Shown here piece by piece: positions 7,016 through 15,161 of a stretch of 45,976 bases of DNA. Each line of letters starts with the position of its first letter. Positions within the stretch are counted from its first letter, which is position 1. Position numbers and translations under genes: made by a program. The stretch covers positions 1 through 45,976 of the forward strand of contig JAIEEQ010000079.1 of assembly GCA_029067355.1 (NCBI GenBank), in the 5' to 3' direction. The DNA is from Anaeroplasmataceae bacterium (GTDB lineage Bacteria > Bacillota_I > Bacilli_A > Acholeplasmatales > Anaeroplasmataceae). Under the pieces are notes generated by a model, which saw only the letters and a program-made list of their open reading frames with translations, was not told the origin of the DNA and did no database searches.

Positions 7016-8475
7016 AGAGATTTCATAATAGGAATAATAATCCATTTAAACAAAAGGAATATAACAACTATGAATAGAATAAGATCTATAACTCCAATTG
7101 CCATTAGTCCTGCTTCAGGAATATTACTCCAGCCAAAGATATTAGCAGTGGTAGTTCCTAAAAATAAAAGAAATTGTTCAAACCAGGTTTTCTTTAAAGG
7201 TCCACTAGGATTGATAGGGTTTGTAGGTGTATCTGGTCCGTCATTATCTACAACAATTGAGCTATAAATTTTTCCATCCGTTTCATAAACGAGCTTCGTT
7301 AGACGTACATTATCTACAAGTGAATATACCCAGCAAGGATTACTGCCAGGATAATTTACTCTGTAATCTCCAAAGCTAAACATAATAGAATGATCATAAT
7401 CCGTGAATCGGCTTTTCTCCTCTTCTGTCAATCTATCTATTTCCATTGTGGATAATTCTTTTAGACGATTGGAAGCTGGACTTTGAAAGGCATCAATTTC
7501 TATTGTTTTCCCATTGTAAGGAAATTGAGTAATTTCAGGGGTAATCTCAACATGTACTTTTTCTGTATTTGCAAAATCTCCTCGATTCAAATTACCAGAA
7601 TAAATATACTTTAATATTTCTTCCATTGTGAAATTATTCGCATAGCCCATTGTTGTAAAACGAATGCTATCCCATGTCATATTAGCTGATAGAATTTGTT
7701 CTACTTTCTTATTTGTGGAAAAATTATAAAAATATACAATTTGAGGCTTGTAGCTAGATTGAGTAATCCCTAAGTAGGAAAGGATCTCGTTTCGGATTGG
7801 AGCTTGAGAAGCAAAGGGATTTGTTTCAAATAAATATTTCCAGCTTGTAAAAGTTTCTATAATGACTGGTACAACACAATCCTTTAAAATATAAATCACT
7901 GAGTCATAGTTTATGTAATCCACTCGATTACCTCCAGTTTCAAATTCTGTTACATACGTACAGACGAAGGTATCCATCCCAGAATCGTTTATGTCAATGC
8001 TATACTTTCTTACAAGGTCGGTAATTTTATAAAGCTCTTCTATCTTAAAACAATAGATTCCTGCCTCCTCATCCTGTTTGCATAAATCCATTTCTTTACT
8101 GGTGTTATTATAATGCAGGGTTTTAGAAAAGGAATCACTTATCGTTATATCCAAAATGACATTTAGATCCCCATGTAGTCCTGGTGAATATACATAAATA
8201 TAGGTTGCAAAAGGGGTTGAATAATTTTCAGCTACAAAAATGATGAATTGTTCTGCGTATCCATTTTCAGTATAAAATAGATCCAGACGTTCTTTGTTTT
8301 CCCCTGTAATTACATAATCACTATACGTTAAGCCAAATACTTCCAAATCCTCTTTAATTGAGGATTCATCCGTTATAGAGCTTAGATATTTGGTTTCCTC
8401 TGAAGCACTACCTGTCATGACAGGTAATACCATAAGTAACAACCCAGTCAAAAATACTAGTATAACTCTTTTCAA
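7012..8475 (-). CDS. Exported protein with C-terminal membrane anchor (487 aa)
   Basis: Starts with TTG at 8473-8475 after AAGGAGG. There is a signal peptide (about residues 1-25: basic start, hydrophobic core, GSAS), then a long exported domain of unknown fold, a Pro/Asn-rich linker (DTPTNPINPSGP, about 420), and a strong C-terminal membrane helix with a short tail ending in KSL. The topology, secreted body with C-terminal anchor, is that of pIII-type tip proteins of filamentous phages and of cell-surface adhesins. It is followed with an ATGA overlap by a 51-aa membrane protein. No enzyme motif is recognised. Confidence 0.6.
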   Translation of the reverse strand: MKRVILVFLTGLLLMVLPVMTGSASEETKYLSSITDESSIKEDLEVFGLTYSDYVITGENKERLDLFYTENGYAEQFIIFVAENYSTPFATYIYVYSPGLHGDLNVILDITISDSFSKTLHYNNTSKEMDLCKQDEEAGIYCFKIEELYKITDLVRKYSIDINDSGMDTFVCTYVTEFETGGNRVDYINYDSVIYILKDCVVPVIIETFTSWKYLFETNPFASQAPIRNEILSYLGITQSSYKPQIVYFYNFSTNKKVEQILSANMTWDSIRFTTMGYANNFTMEEILKYIYSGNLNRGDFANTEKVHVEITPEITQFPYNGKTIEIDAFQSPASNRLKELSTMEIDRLTEEEKSRFTDYDHSIMFSFGDYRVNYPGSNPCWVYSLVDNVRLTKLVYETDGKIYSSIVVDNDGPDTPTNPINPSGPLKKTWFEQFLLFLGTTTANIFGWSNIPEAGLMAIGVIDLILFIVVIFLLFKWIIIPIMKSL

Positions 8476-8519
8476 TATAAAACCTCCTTAAAAGTTGGAA
8501 GAGGGTTTTACCCCTCTTC

Positions 8520-10262
8520 TTATTGACTCGTTTTTCTTCTCGTAAGTTTAAGGAAAATAAACAATCCTACAATTACCAATCCTAACCCGTAAGTAGCCCA
8601 GATCCAGAAGCTCCACTCCTGGTAGTTCTTGAAATTAAAGAAGTTTTCTGTATAGCCTTCAATAGAGAAAAACTTATCAAAATCAAAGCCCTTAGTTTCT
8701 GCTGGATCTTCATCATTAAAGACAGCTAACGTGAAGGCGTATGTTTCTCCATCTGCCATACAAACCTCCAGTGCGTAATCACCCAAGACATGCGTATCAT
8801 ATTCCCCTTGAATCTCTAAAATGTCTGAAGCCTGGACCTGAAGAACTCTAGCTGCATGATTGATTATCATATCCTTAGTAAGTGTTTCTCCTTGCTTCAG
8901 CATAATATAATGATTGTCATAGAAGATTCCAGGAGCTGAATCGTCCTCAACCTCAATTGTTACAGCTAGAGAATTGCTGTTGTTAGCACTATTGGTTGTC
9001 GTGATAGTTACATGATAGGTTCCTACCTTTTTAGCGTTCTTCAGATACTCATCAAAACCAGCTACTTCAAAGTCAAGATCTCCATCGTATCCATCTGTGG
9101 AGGAATAGTGAGCTTTGAATTCTTCAAGCGTAAGCTTCTCGTTTGTTCCAGTTGTAATTTTAGAAGGTCCTGCAAGAACTGGCGTTCCTCCGTTCTTAAC
9201 TGAAATATAAACTGTATGAGAAACACTTTTGTTGGATGAACTATCCGTCGCCCGTAAGGTTACGCTGTAATTTCCTACAATATGCTCATTACCTGTAAAG
9301 GTATCAGATACGACCTCAATCACAGGATTACTATCAACATTATCAGTAGCCTTATGATCTGCGATAATATCATCAAGAGTTACTGTGTGATCGTAATTGA
9401 GATCATAGCTTGAAGTCGTCCAGGTAAATACGGGTGCTGTATCATCATAACGATACACAGTAATTACACCTGTTGAGGTATTTCCTGATTTATCAGAAGC
9501 CTCAATTTCAATAGTGTAAGTTCCGACTTCCATTTCTCCTGGTGTATATGTGGAAGAGGTTGCTGTAACGGGCACTCTTCCATCAGTCTCATCAATAGCG
9601 TACACATGACTTAACAGCTCATCAATCGAAGGCTGGCTATCAACGTTCACAGAGATATTGACTGTTCCGCCAATCACTGGAGCTTTGACATCATACACCT
9701 CGTAAATTTCACACCATGCCTGATCGAAAGCTTGTGTTTCCTGAGCATTATACATGTGAACTAAAATATCAAAATCATCCTGGATAGAGTAGAATCCTGC
9801 CTCCAGCTCCACACCCTCTACGTTGGTAATCTGGCTGTAATCATACGCTGGAATGGACTGATATGTTCCTGGTTCTACAAAGTCAACCACGATAGCTGAA
9901 CTGGTTACTATTGGGTACCTGCTGGTTTGTAAATTAAACAGCGTTCCCAAATTGTAATTTTGGAATTTTGGACTACTGATACGAATGCCTAGCTCATATC
10001 TAGAGTCTGCCTCCTCTGAAAAGGTTTCGTAAGTCAACTCAAAGGTTTCTATGATGCAAGCTTGTCCGCCTCCAAAATCCTTTGTAGCAGCTAAGGGCAT
10101 GATTCCTGATTCTTCAGCTTCGATTGTTTCATTCACAATTGTAGGTGTATCTACTTCTGTTTCCTGTGCAGCATGGGTGATAATTCCACCTAGCCCCACA
10201 AGTAAGAAAAACACACTCGCAAAAATAAACAATGTGTAATACTTAATACTTTTCTTTTTCAT
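8520..10262 (-). CDS. Exported Ig-repeat protein with C-terminal anchor (580 aa)
   Basis: Start ATG after AAAGGAG, overlapping the ATPase gene stop as ATGA. A signal peptide (residues 1-32, ending near THAAQ) is followed by a novel domain and then at least three Ig-like repeats of the HYR/DUF5011 kind (about 190-275, 275-358, 360-445). These are marked by D.SGNTSTG, DSSSNKSVS and related ends, and by repeated GTYTIEIEA/GNYSVTLRA-type strands. A C-terminal membrane helix (about 545-570) and RRK tail anchor it. Ig-like folds on anchored proteins bind receptors or sugars. Together with its neighbours it is a candidate virion adsorption protein; a plain cell-surface adhesin is the alternative. 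Confidence 0.7.
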   Translation of the reverse strand: MKKKSIKYYTLFIFASVFFLLVGLGGIITHAAQETEVDTPTIVNETIEAEESGIMPLAATKDFGGGQACIIETFELTYETFSEEADSRYELGIRISSPKFQNYNLGTLFNLQTSRYPIVTSSAIVVDFVEPGTYQSIPAYDYSQITNVEGVELEAGFYSIQDDFDILVHMYNAQETQAFDQAWCEIYEVYDVKAPVIGGTVNISVNVDSQPSIDELLSHVYAIDETDGRVPVTATSSTYTPGEMEVGTYTIEIEASDKSGNTSTGVITVYRYDDTAPVFTWTTSSYDLNYDHTVTLDDIIADHKATDNVDSNPVIEVVSDTFTGNEHIVGNYSVTLRATDSSSNKSVSHTVYISVKNGGTPVLAGPSKITTGTNEKLTLEEFKAHYSSTDGYDGDLDFEVAGFDEYLKNAKKVGTYHVTITTTNSANNSNSLAVTIEVEDDSAPGIFYDNHYIMLKQGETLTKDMIINHAARVLQVQASDILEIQGEYDTHVLGDYALEVCMADGETYAFTLAVFNDEDPAETKGFDFDKFFSIEGYTENFFNFKNYQEWSFWIWATYGLGLVIVGLFIFLKLTRRKTSQ

Positions 10263-12226
10263 ATTCTTTGTTCTCCTTTGTTATTTTGATTATTATTGAT
10301 AATAGGAATATATCGTGCCTCAAATAATTCCTCTTTATCTACTTTCATAAAGTTTTGTCCTGCTGGATACCCCATACGGACAATGGTATCTCTTAAAATC
10401 TGCATCCTCTTATCCCAGTTTGTTACATGATAGAAATCCAAACATGACTCAACCGCTCTAGCTTCTGCGATAGATTCCATATAGCGGTCATTATAACGTC
10501 CCATAGAATCCGTCATCCTAAAATATAGATCTATCTTAAATGATTCATGAAACATTGGCTTGTTTCTATCTAAAAGCTTCTTTAATGTGGTTTCCTGTAA
10601 GTTCACAGCTACTGGCTGATCGGAAATCGTTGCGGTAATTCGGATGATTCCATAGCGGCTGCTATTTTGCCTAATTTTTTCAAGTAGAATTTTATTCCAA
10701 CTCTTAAAGGCTTCTGTAATTCTTCCTGATTGTTTTATCCTCTTTCTTTCAATTGCCTCCATCTTTAAGATGTACTTTTCTTTCATCGTAGCTTTGTATA
10801 GCCTCTCATAAAAATCATACTGCACTTTAGAGCTGGTATAAAAGGCTTCTGTTCTTTCCTCATCCTTAAGTTCTCCACGGCTTGCAAAGAAATCAGTAAT
10901 TTTCTGGAAAAAGGATAAAATCGCATTTCTCTTCAATGCTCCTGGAATCTCTTCACGATTCAGGATATTAATATAACATGCGTCTAGCTCTCGTAGCTTC
11001 TTATTCATTCTTTGGCTGTCATGACAAATCTGTATGATATGGAAATGCTTGAAGAAATGCCCATAGAAAGCCTTGAAATCTCTTAGTCGGTATTCATCAA
11101 TCATTTTTTGGACCAGATTATCTCTGTTTGGCATCCAGGTATCCTCTTCCGTGTCATACCATATCGTCCAATCTAAAAGTGGAAATTCTACCTTTTCCTG
11201 ATACTCTAAAGTTACCTTTGACCCATCATCTAGAATTTTCGTTCTCTTCTCATTCTTCTTAGATGCCAGTGCCATAAAATACACACTATTCTCTTTAGCC
11301 ATAAGACCCGTCTTTGGATCCTCAACATAGGGCTGATTGATTGCTACAAAATTCTTCACTACATATACTCTTACCCATAAAAAGAAATACTCATTTAACA
11401 GATCCAGAAAGTGAAGCCTGGATATTCCATCATCAAACATATACTTGCTTTTAAAGTCAACCTTGTTCTTTAAGGACCTCTTATACTCATTTAAAAGCTC
11501 TTGATATTTGATATCCTTTAAATATCTTTCCTTTAAAAAACAACGATATCTGGGCATACCTGCAAGCTGCATAAAGGCTTCTCTTCTTTTATTCCTGGAA
11601 GGCTGATAAAACTGTTTTGAATAAATCCATGCAACATTCTCTACCAGTTCAAAATCAAAGATGTAACAGATCCTCCTGATATATGCCATAATTCTTTTGG
11701 TTTGTAATGCAAAGAAGCGTACCAATATGGAAGTGATTGATATCCCTGTTGTATCCTTTCCAACTCTTGGAGGTCCAAATATCTTAATGATGGATGCCAG
11801 CTTATAACAGATGTACTGATCGGTTAAAAGAACGTATCCCTCTAATATAGACTGTCTACCAAATAACTCATGATAGATCCAAAAGAGGAAAAATAGCCCT
11901 GCTGTTCCAAAGCCAAGCCCCACCATCCACCAAATTAGAGATACAATAAACACTCGATTATAAAAATACTGAACTAAAAATATAACCAGAATTACAGCTT
12001 CCACTAACGCTAGTATTTTTAAAATTACCTTAGATAGATACTTCCTGTTCTCATAAACAATCTCATAAAGCTTGTTCCAAAGAGGAAGGACCTTCCCAAG
12101 AGTAAGCCCTACAAGAAGTCCTATGATGTGGTATATAAATTTGCAAATCTTCCAGAAGCACTTAAGATAATGTTCCGCCCAGATAATATAAGGGGATTCC
12201 GTTGAAAGTCTTATCTCAGTTTTCAA
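10259..12226 (-). CDS. Membrane P-loop ATPase, Zot/pI-like
   Basis: 655 aa, TTG start (12224-12226) overlapping the upstream stop. The N-terminus has about three membrane helices (residues 27-48, 70-90, 95-118), then a Walker A GPPRVGKD at 151-158 (Asp follows the Lys where Ser/Thr is usual, then TT). A likely Walker B is WTIWYDTEED (353-362), followed by HIIQICHDSQRMNKKLREL (396-414), which resembles the segment after Walker B in Zot family ATPases (hydrophobic strand, Q/D, S/P, then K-x-x-R-x-L). Zot proteins drive filamentous phage assembly at the membrane. N-terminal helices before the P-loop are also seen in conjugative coupling proteins, which is the main alternative, but no other transfer gene is present. 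Confidence 0.55.
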   Translation of the reverse strand: MKTEIRLSTESPYIIWAEHYLKCFWKICKFIYHIIGLLVGLTLGKVLPLWNKLYEIVYENRKYLSKVILKILALVEAVILVIFLVQYFYNRVFIVSLIWWMVGLGFGTAGLFFLFWIYHELFGRQSILEGYVLLTDQYICYKLASIIKIFGPPRVGKDTTGISITSILVRFFALQTKRIMAYIRRICYIFDFELVENVAWIYSKQFYQPSRNKRREAFMQLAGMPRYRCFLKERYLKDIKYQELLNEYKRSLKNKVDFKSKYMFDDGISRLHFLDLLNEYFFLWVRVYVVKNFVAINQPYVEDPKTGLMAKENSVYFMALASKKNEKRTKILDDGSKVTLEYQEKVEFPLLDWTIWYDTEEDTWMPNRDNLVQKMIDEYRLRDFKAFYGHFFKHFHIIQICHDSQRMNKKLRELDACYINILNREEIPGALKRNAILSFFQKITDFFASRGELKDEERTEAFYTSSKVQYDFYERLYKATMKEKYILKMEAIERKRIKQSGRITEAFKSWNKILLEKIRQNSSRYGIIRITATISDQPVAVNLQETTLKKLLDRNKPMFHESFKIDLYFRMTDSMGRYNDRYMESIAEARAVESCLDFYHVTNWDKRMQILRDTIVRMGYPAGQNFMKVDKEELFEARYIPIINNNQNNKGEQRI

Positions 12227-12723
12227 TTAAAGCTCACCCTCACTTTATATACTGGTTTTGGAGGCGGCTCCTCTGGCTGTCTAGATATGTTATTTAATTC
12301 AGGGTGAAGCTTATCTATATCCTGATTAATAGCTTGAAGCTTTGCAGCTGTGATTCTTTTTTCCTGCTCCTCTATCTCCATAAATACAAACAATACAGAA
12401 TCTAATCTTAAATGGCGTTCCGCCGTTATCCAAACACCAGTTTTTTTATCATAGTGTCTTCTGTTCCACCTGGTAATCAGCTTAGCTTCTTTTAGCCGCC
12501 TCAGCCTCTTTTCCACAGTTGATACTGGAATAGGCTCAGAATCCTCTTCTTTTTTTAGATTCTCAGCTATTTCTTCATTAGACCAGGTTAAATCCCCATA
12601 GACTAATAATGGTAAGAATAAGGCATCAAAGAACTCCTGGTCCCCAGTTCGTAAAGCTTTGTAGGCTTCCATATCCTGGTAGATACTTGTATAGGTATTT
12701 GCTTTTATTAATAGATTGGGCAT
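12223..12723 (-). CDS. Winged-helix DNA-binding protein (166 aa)
   Basis: Start set at ATG 12721-12723, 8 bases after AAGGAGGTG; the frame is open further upstream but through a terminator hairpin. It has a helical N-terminus, then a winged-helix-like segment (LTWSNEEIAENL, STVEKRLRRLKEAKLITRWNRR) and a charged Pro-rich end. It looks like the initiator or repressor winged helices of mobile elements. It is the first gene of the operon that continues with the ATPase, both exported proteins and the small membrane proteins, and its expression is set by a promoter and attenuator just upstream. Function unassigned. Confidence 0.6.
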   Translation of the reverse strand: MPNLLIKANTYTSIYQDMEAYKALRTGDQEFFDALFLPLLVYGDLTWSNEEIAENLKKEEDSEPIPVSTVEKRLRRLKEAKLITRWNRRHYDKKTGVWITAERHLRLDSVLFVFMEIEEQEKRITAAKLQAINQDIDKLHPELNNISRQPEEPPPKPVYKVRVSFN

Positions 12724-12756
12724 AAGCTTCACCTCCTTTTTTTTAAGCATAAAAAA

Positions 12757-12798
12757 ACGTGAATGCTTTAGGACATAGTATTCCTTATACATTCACGT
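12757..12798 (-). terminator. Attenuator hairpin before the ATPase operon
   Basis: ACGTGAATG (12757-12765) pairs with CATTCACGT (12790-12798), and on the minus strand a run of T follows. It lies only about 20 bases after its own promoter -10 and 34 bases before the start codon, so it acts within the leader rather than ending an upstream gene. Confidence 0.75.
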
Positions 12799-12817
12799 CA
12801 TTTATTTGATTACCTTT

Positions 12818-12846
12818 ATTCTAGCATACTCAATTTGAATTTTCAA
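12818..12846 (-). promoter_or_regulatory. Promoter P1 of the ATPase/exported-protein operon
   Basis: Minus strand TTGAAA (12841-12846), 17 bases, TAGAAT (12818-12823) with an extended TGC before it. Near-copy of promoter P2 200 bases upstream: both share the downstream stretch AATAAAGG.AATCAAATA. Confidence 0.75.
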
Positions 12847-12857
12847 TACAATTCCTC

Positions 12858-12938
12858 TTACTTTTTATGAGAATTGCTATTTCTAACTATTAGGTAAATC
12901 AAAAGTAATAAAACACTTAATATCCCCAAGACTTCCAC
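12858..12938 (-). CDS. 26-aa hydrophobic peptide, possible type I toxin-like
   Basis: GTG start (12936-12938) seven bases after AGGAGG, stop at 12858. The peptide is MEVLGILSVLLLLIYLIVRN followed by SNSHKK: one membrane helix and a basic tail. This resembles the short membrane peptides of type I toxin-antitoxin systems and holin-like toxins of Firmicutes. It has its own promoter (P2) and an attenuator hairpin in the leader. No antisense RNA promoter was found with confidence, so toxicity is only inferred. A small coat or regulatory peptide is the alternative. Confidence 0.6.
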   Translation of the reverse strand: MEVLGILSVLLLLIYLIVRNSNSHKK

Positions 12939-12966
12939 TTCCTCACCTCCTTTGTTGCAACAAAAA

Positions 12967-13000
12967 AAGGATAATAGTACGTACTTGTACCATTATCCTT
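12967..13000 (-). terminator. Attenuator hairpin before the 26-aa peptide
   Basis: AAGGATAAT (12967-12975) pairs with ATTATCCTT (12992-13000), with inner GTAC/GTAC pairs; followed on the minus strand by seven T. Placed like the P1 attenuator, about 23 bases after the P2 -10 and 29 before the start codon. Confidence 0.8.
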
Positions 13001-13022
13001 CGTCTAGTATTTGATTGCCTTT

Positions 13023-13051
13023 ATTTTAGCATAAATCAAACGGAATTACAA
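13023..13051 (-). promoter_or_regulatory. Promoter P2 of the 26-aa peptide
   Basis: Minus strand TTGTAA (13046-13051), 17 bases, TAAAAT (13023-13028) preceded by TGC (extended -10). Downstream AATAAAGGCAATCAAATA nearly repeats the P1 region. Confidence 0.7.
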
Positions 13052-13131
13052 GCATTGAATGCACTACCACTCACAAAATCATTTCTCGATTGCTGATACG
13101 AAGCTATGCAGTTCCTCCAAAACAGATTAAG

Positions 13132-13296
13132 CTATCCTCTAGGATAGAAAAAGCATATAAAAACAAGGTGGCGGGCGGGGGTTTACAAAAAGAAAATAAT
13201 AAAACTATAAGTCAATAACAATAGTCAAAATAGTAATGCCAAGTGGCATTGCGGACGCAAAAAAGTAGACCCGACCACTTGGGGCGGGTAGTAACC
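13132..13296. other. Gene-free origin-like region
   Basis: About 530 bases (13060-13590) hold no convincing gene. Within them are a palindrome CTATCCTCTAGGATAG (13132-13147), a G-rich patch GGTGGCGGGCGGGGGTTTAC (13167-13186) in otherwise AT-rich DNA, the hairpin AATGCCA-AG-TGGCATT, and paired inverted boxes CCAAGTGG (13239-13246) and CCACTTGG (13275-13282). Next to these the minus strand reads TTACTACCCGCCCC, which recalls the TACTAC nick sites of pMV158-type rolling-circle origins. A replication or transfer origin of the element is plausible; no HUH initiator is visible to confirm it. Confidence 0.4.
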
Positions 13297-13520
13297 CTCA
13301 ATTTTTTACATAGCTCATACGAAGAGATATTCCCTATAATTAACTAAATAATTTATATAAAACAATATACTTTTTTCAAAGAAAAAAGGTTATGGGTCAT
13401 ACTTTCTTTTTTGTGTACATTCATAGTTAGAGAATAACCAATAATTAATATTAATAATACATATTTATACTTAAAATTTAGGCAAAAAAAAACCCTTTTA
13501 AGGTCTATCCAGCACGAAAA

Positions 13521-13545
13521 GGGAATCAGTGATTCCCATTTTTTT
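13521..13545 (-). terminator. Bidirectional terminator after the initiator candidate
   Basis: GGGAATCAGTGATTCCC (13521-13537) is a perfect hairpin with TTTT on the minus side and ATTTTTTT on the plus side. It lies 54 bases after the stop of the 277-aa gene. Confidence 0.75.
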
Positions 13546-13590
13546 AGGTTTCCAGAACAACAACGCACACACAACAATAATTCATTACTA

Positions 13591-14424
13591 CTATCCCCTC
13601 TTCGTTTGAATTGCTTTATCCATTGCATTTAGCAAACGATTAAAGCTTTCAGGAGCTTTTTTAGGAGGCTCAGTAGAGACTTGATACCGGTCAGGATCTG
13701 ATGGACTGCCACGCAAGGCTATTTCTGCTGCCTCAGCGTATGCAGCTGCATCCTGCTCCTTCTGTAAATCTATTGTGTGTCCTGGTATGTAATTTTTAAT
13801 TAGTTTGGTTACATCGTAGAAGCTTCTGCTCACTGTGTAGAGAAAGCCATAAAACATTTGCTTAGCGGTATTATAACGCTCAATTTTAGCCCTTTTTCTG
13901 AACAATTCAAATTGTCCCTGTAAATGCTTGGTGTAGCTCATTTGACGGGCTCTGACAAGCTTTTTTAAGCGGCTCTTTGCACGGAGGCTTTTAAAGACCA
14001 ATCCTTCAGTAGTAAATACAGAGAAGTACTTATGAATACGATGCCATTTCATATATACCTTTCTGTAGATCCATTTCTTTGGATTGTTCCCTCTTTTTAT
14101 CCACTCCTTCTTGGAACAATCTGCATATACAACATCAATTAGGTCTACACCGCCTTTATCCTCTGAGGACTTAAGAATGCGAAAGGCTTCTTTAATATTA
14201 CGCACAGTACAATCAGCATATCCCCATTTCCTGAATACTCTTTTAATTGTAGAATACTTCTGATAAAATACAAGATTATGATGCTTTGGCTGTAAATACC
14301 ACCAAAGCAGATAATGAAGTACTTTGATCCAATCAGGAATACCTGGTGTTGCGATATACCCATCAATACCAATGCCATGTGCTGAATACTCATATTCTTT
14401 TTTCTTTTTCTTTGTCTGATTCAT
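13591..14424 (-). CDS. Replication-initiator-like winged-helix protein (277 aa)
   Basis: ATG after AAAGGAGG. A Lys-rich start is followed by a likely winged helix: IKVLHYLLWWYL, then YSTIKRVFRKWGYADCTVRNIKEAFRIL, the layout of plasmid and phage initiator DNA-binding domains. The rest is basic, helical and aromatic (RKVYMKWHRIHKYF), with a Pro-rich tail. No HUH motif or primase motif is seen. It is flanked upstream by direct repeats and two large stem-loops and downstream by an origin-like patch, which supports a replication role. Family not recognised, so a regulator is the alternative. Confidence 0.5.
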   Translation of the reverse strand: MNQTKKKKKEYEYSAHGIGIDGYIATPGIPDWIKVLHYLLWWYLQPKHHNLVFYQKYSTIKRVFRKWGYADCTVRNIKEAFRILKSSEDKGGVDLIDVVYADCSKKEWIKRGNNPKKWIYRKVYMKWHRIHKYFSVFTTEGLVFKSLRAKSRLKKLVRARQMSYTKHLQGQFELFRKRAKIERYNTAKQMFYGFLYTVSRSFYDVTKLIKNYIPGHTIDLQKEQDAAAYAEAAEIALRGSPSDPDRYQVSTEPPKKAPESFNRLLNAMDKAIQTKRG

Positions 14425-14484
14425 GGTGTAAACCTCCTTTCTAATATTCTAATGCGTTCTATCACGCATCGACATTTTGACATG

Positions 14485-14564
14485 TGTACACTTGTACACT
14501 CGATTCCTGATAGTTCCTCCCCATAAGGGGATAGTGCAGCTTAGCAGTGCCGCACTATCAGGAA
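14485..14564. repeat. Tandem TGTACACT and complex stem-loop
   Basis: TGTACACT occurs twice head to tail (14485-14500). Then TTCCTGATAG (14504-14513) and CTATCAGGAA (14555-14564) form a perfect 10-bp inverted repeat enclosing CCCC-ATAA-GGGG and a competing stem GATAGTGC/GCACTATC. Two GATAG copies compete for one CTATC, so alternative folds exist. It lies just upstream of the initiator candidate; iteron/origin or leader regulation are both possible. Confidence 0.6.
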
Positions 14565-14622
14565 AGGTTCGTTTTTATAAAAAAACTAGAAAAATTTTTA
14601 AAGCTTATTCTTCTTTCAAACA

Positions 14623-14680
14623 AGCTTCCACAGAAGCACCAACCTTAGGGAGTAGTATTGCTGGTGCTTCTATGGAAGCT
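14623..14680. repeat. 19-bp inverted repeat with 20-nt loop
   Basis: Arms 14623-14641 and 14662-14680 match at 18 of 19 positions (begins AGCTTCCA, ends AGCACCA). The loop contains GGGAGTAGTAT on the plus strand (ATACTACTCCC on the minus). It starts right after the stop of the 159-aa gene but has no U-tract, so it is not a normal terminator. Confidence 0.75.
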
Positions 14681-14681
14681 C

Positions 14682-15161
14682 TCAGCTCTTGGCTGAAGGC
14701 TTTGACTTTTTAGGCTGTTCTAGTGGCTGTTCTACCGTGATTGAAATATTCTTAATAGCTTCCTCGAATATCTTCTTTAAATAGCCATTCTGAGTATCTA
14801 CTAGCCTTTGTAGCTGTTCAATTTGCTGAGCAGTAAAATACTTCTCATCTGTGTAGGTTTCCTGATCCATAACATAGATCTCTTCACCTGGCTTCTTCGG
14901 CAAGAGTTTCTTATTTGCTTTAAATACTCTTGATATTTCTTTAGCAAAAATCGCATCTGGAACACTTACCTCATAAATCACATGTTCTTTTGGTTGTTGT
15001 TCAGCAAATTTAGAGGTGATGAAGTTATTACCAGATATAACAGTAGCTAAGGTTTCCCTGTTTAAATCACTATTCTTAAGTGTCATATTGTAATAACTGG
15101 CATTGAGATCTTGTATGTCTACAAAATCTCTGCTTCCAATTCTGATTACATTAAATTTCAT
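14682..15161 (-). CDS. Unknown protein of the element (159 aa)
   Basis: ATG 10 bases after AAAGGAGG. The N-terminal part (about 1-95) is mixed alpha/beta; the middle has a helical segment (TAQQIEQLQRLVDTQNGYLK) that may form a coiled coil; the tail is Pro/Lys-rich (EQPKKSKPSAKS), typical of small DNA-binding or scaffold proteins. No family recognised. It follows the 63-aa zinc-finger protein with a short overlap and is the last gene before the 19-bp inverted repeat, in an operon with a DnaQ-type exonuclease. A single-strand DNA-binding role would suit the context but no OB-fold motif could be confirmed. Confidence 0.5.
   Translation of the reverse strand: MKFNVIRIGSRDFVDIQDLNASYYNMTLKNSDLNRETLATVISGNNFITSKFAEQQPKEHVIYEVSVPDAIFAKEISRVFKANKKLLPKKPGEEIYVMDQETYTDEKYFTAQQIEQLQRLVDTQNGYLKKIFEEAIKNISITVEQPLEQPKKSKPSAKS

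Noticed and set aside
13353-13628. Minus-strand frame of 91 aa overlapping the initiator candidate
   Set aside because: Runs through a strong terminator hairpin, no ribosome binding site, Cys/Phe-rich random composition.
14477-14713. Plus-strand frame of 78 aa
   Set aside because: Runs through two inverted repeats; not preceded by a ribosome binding site.
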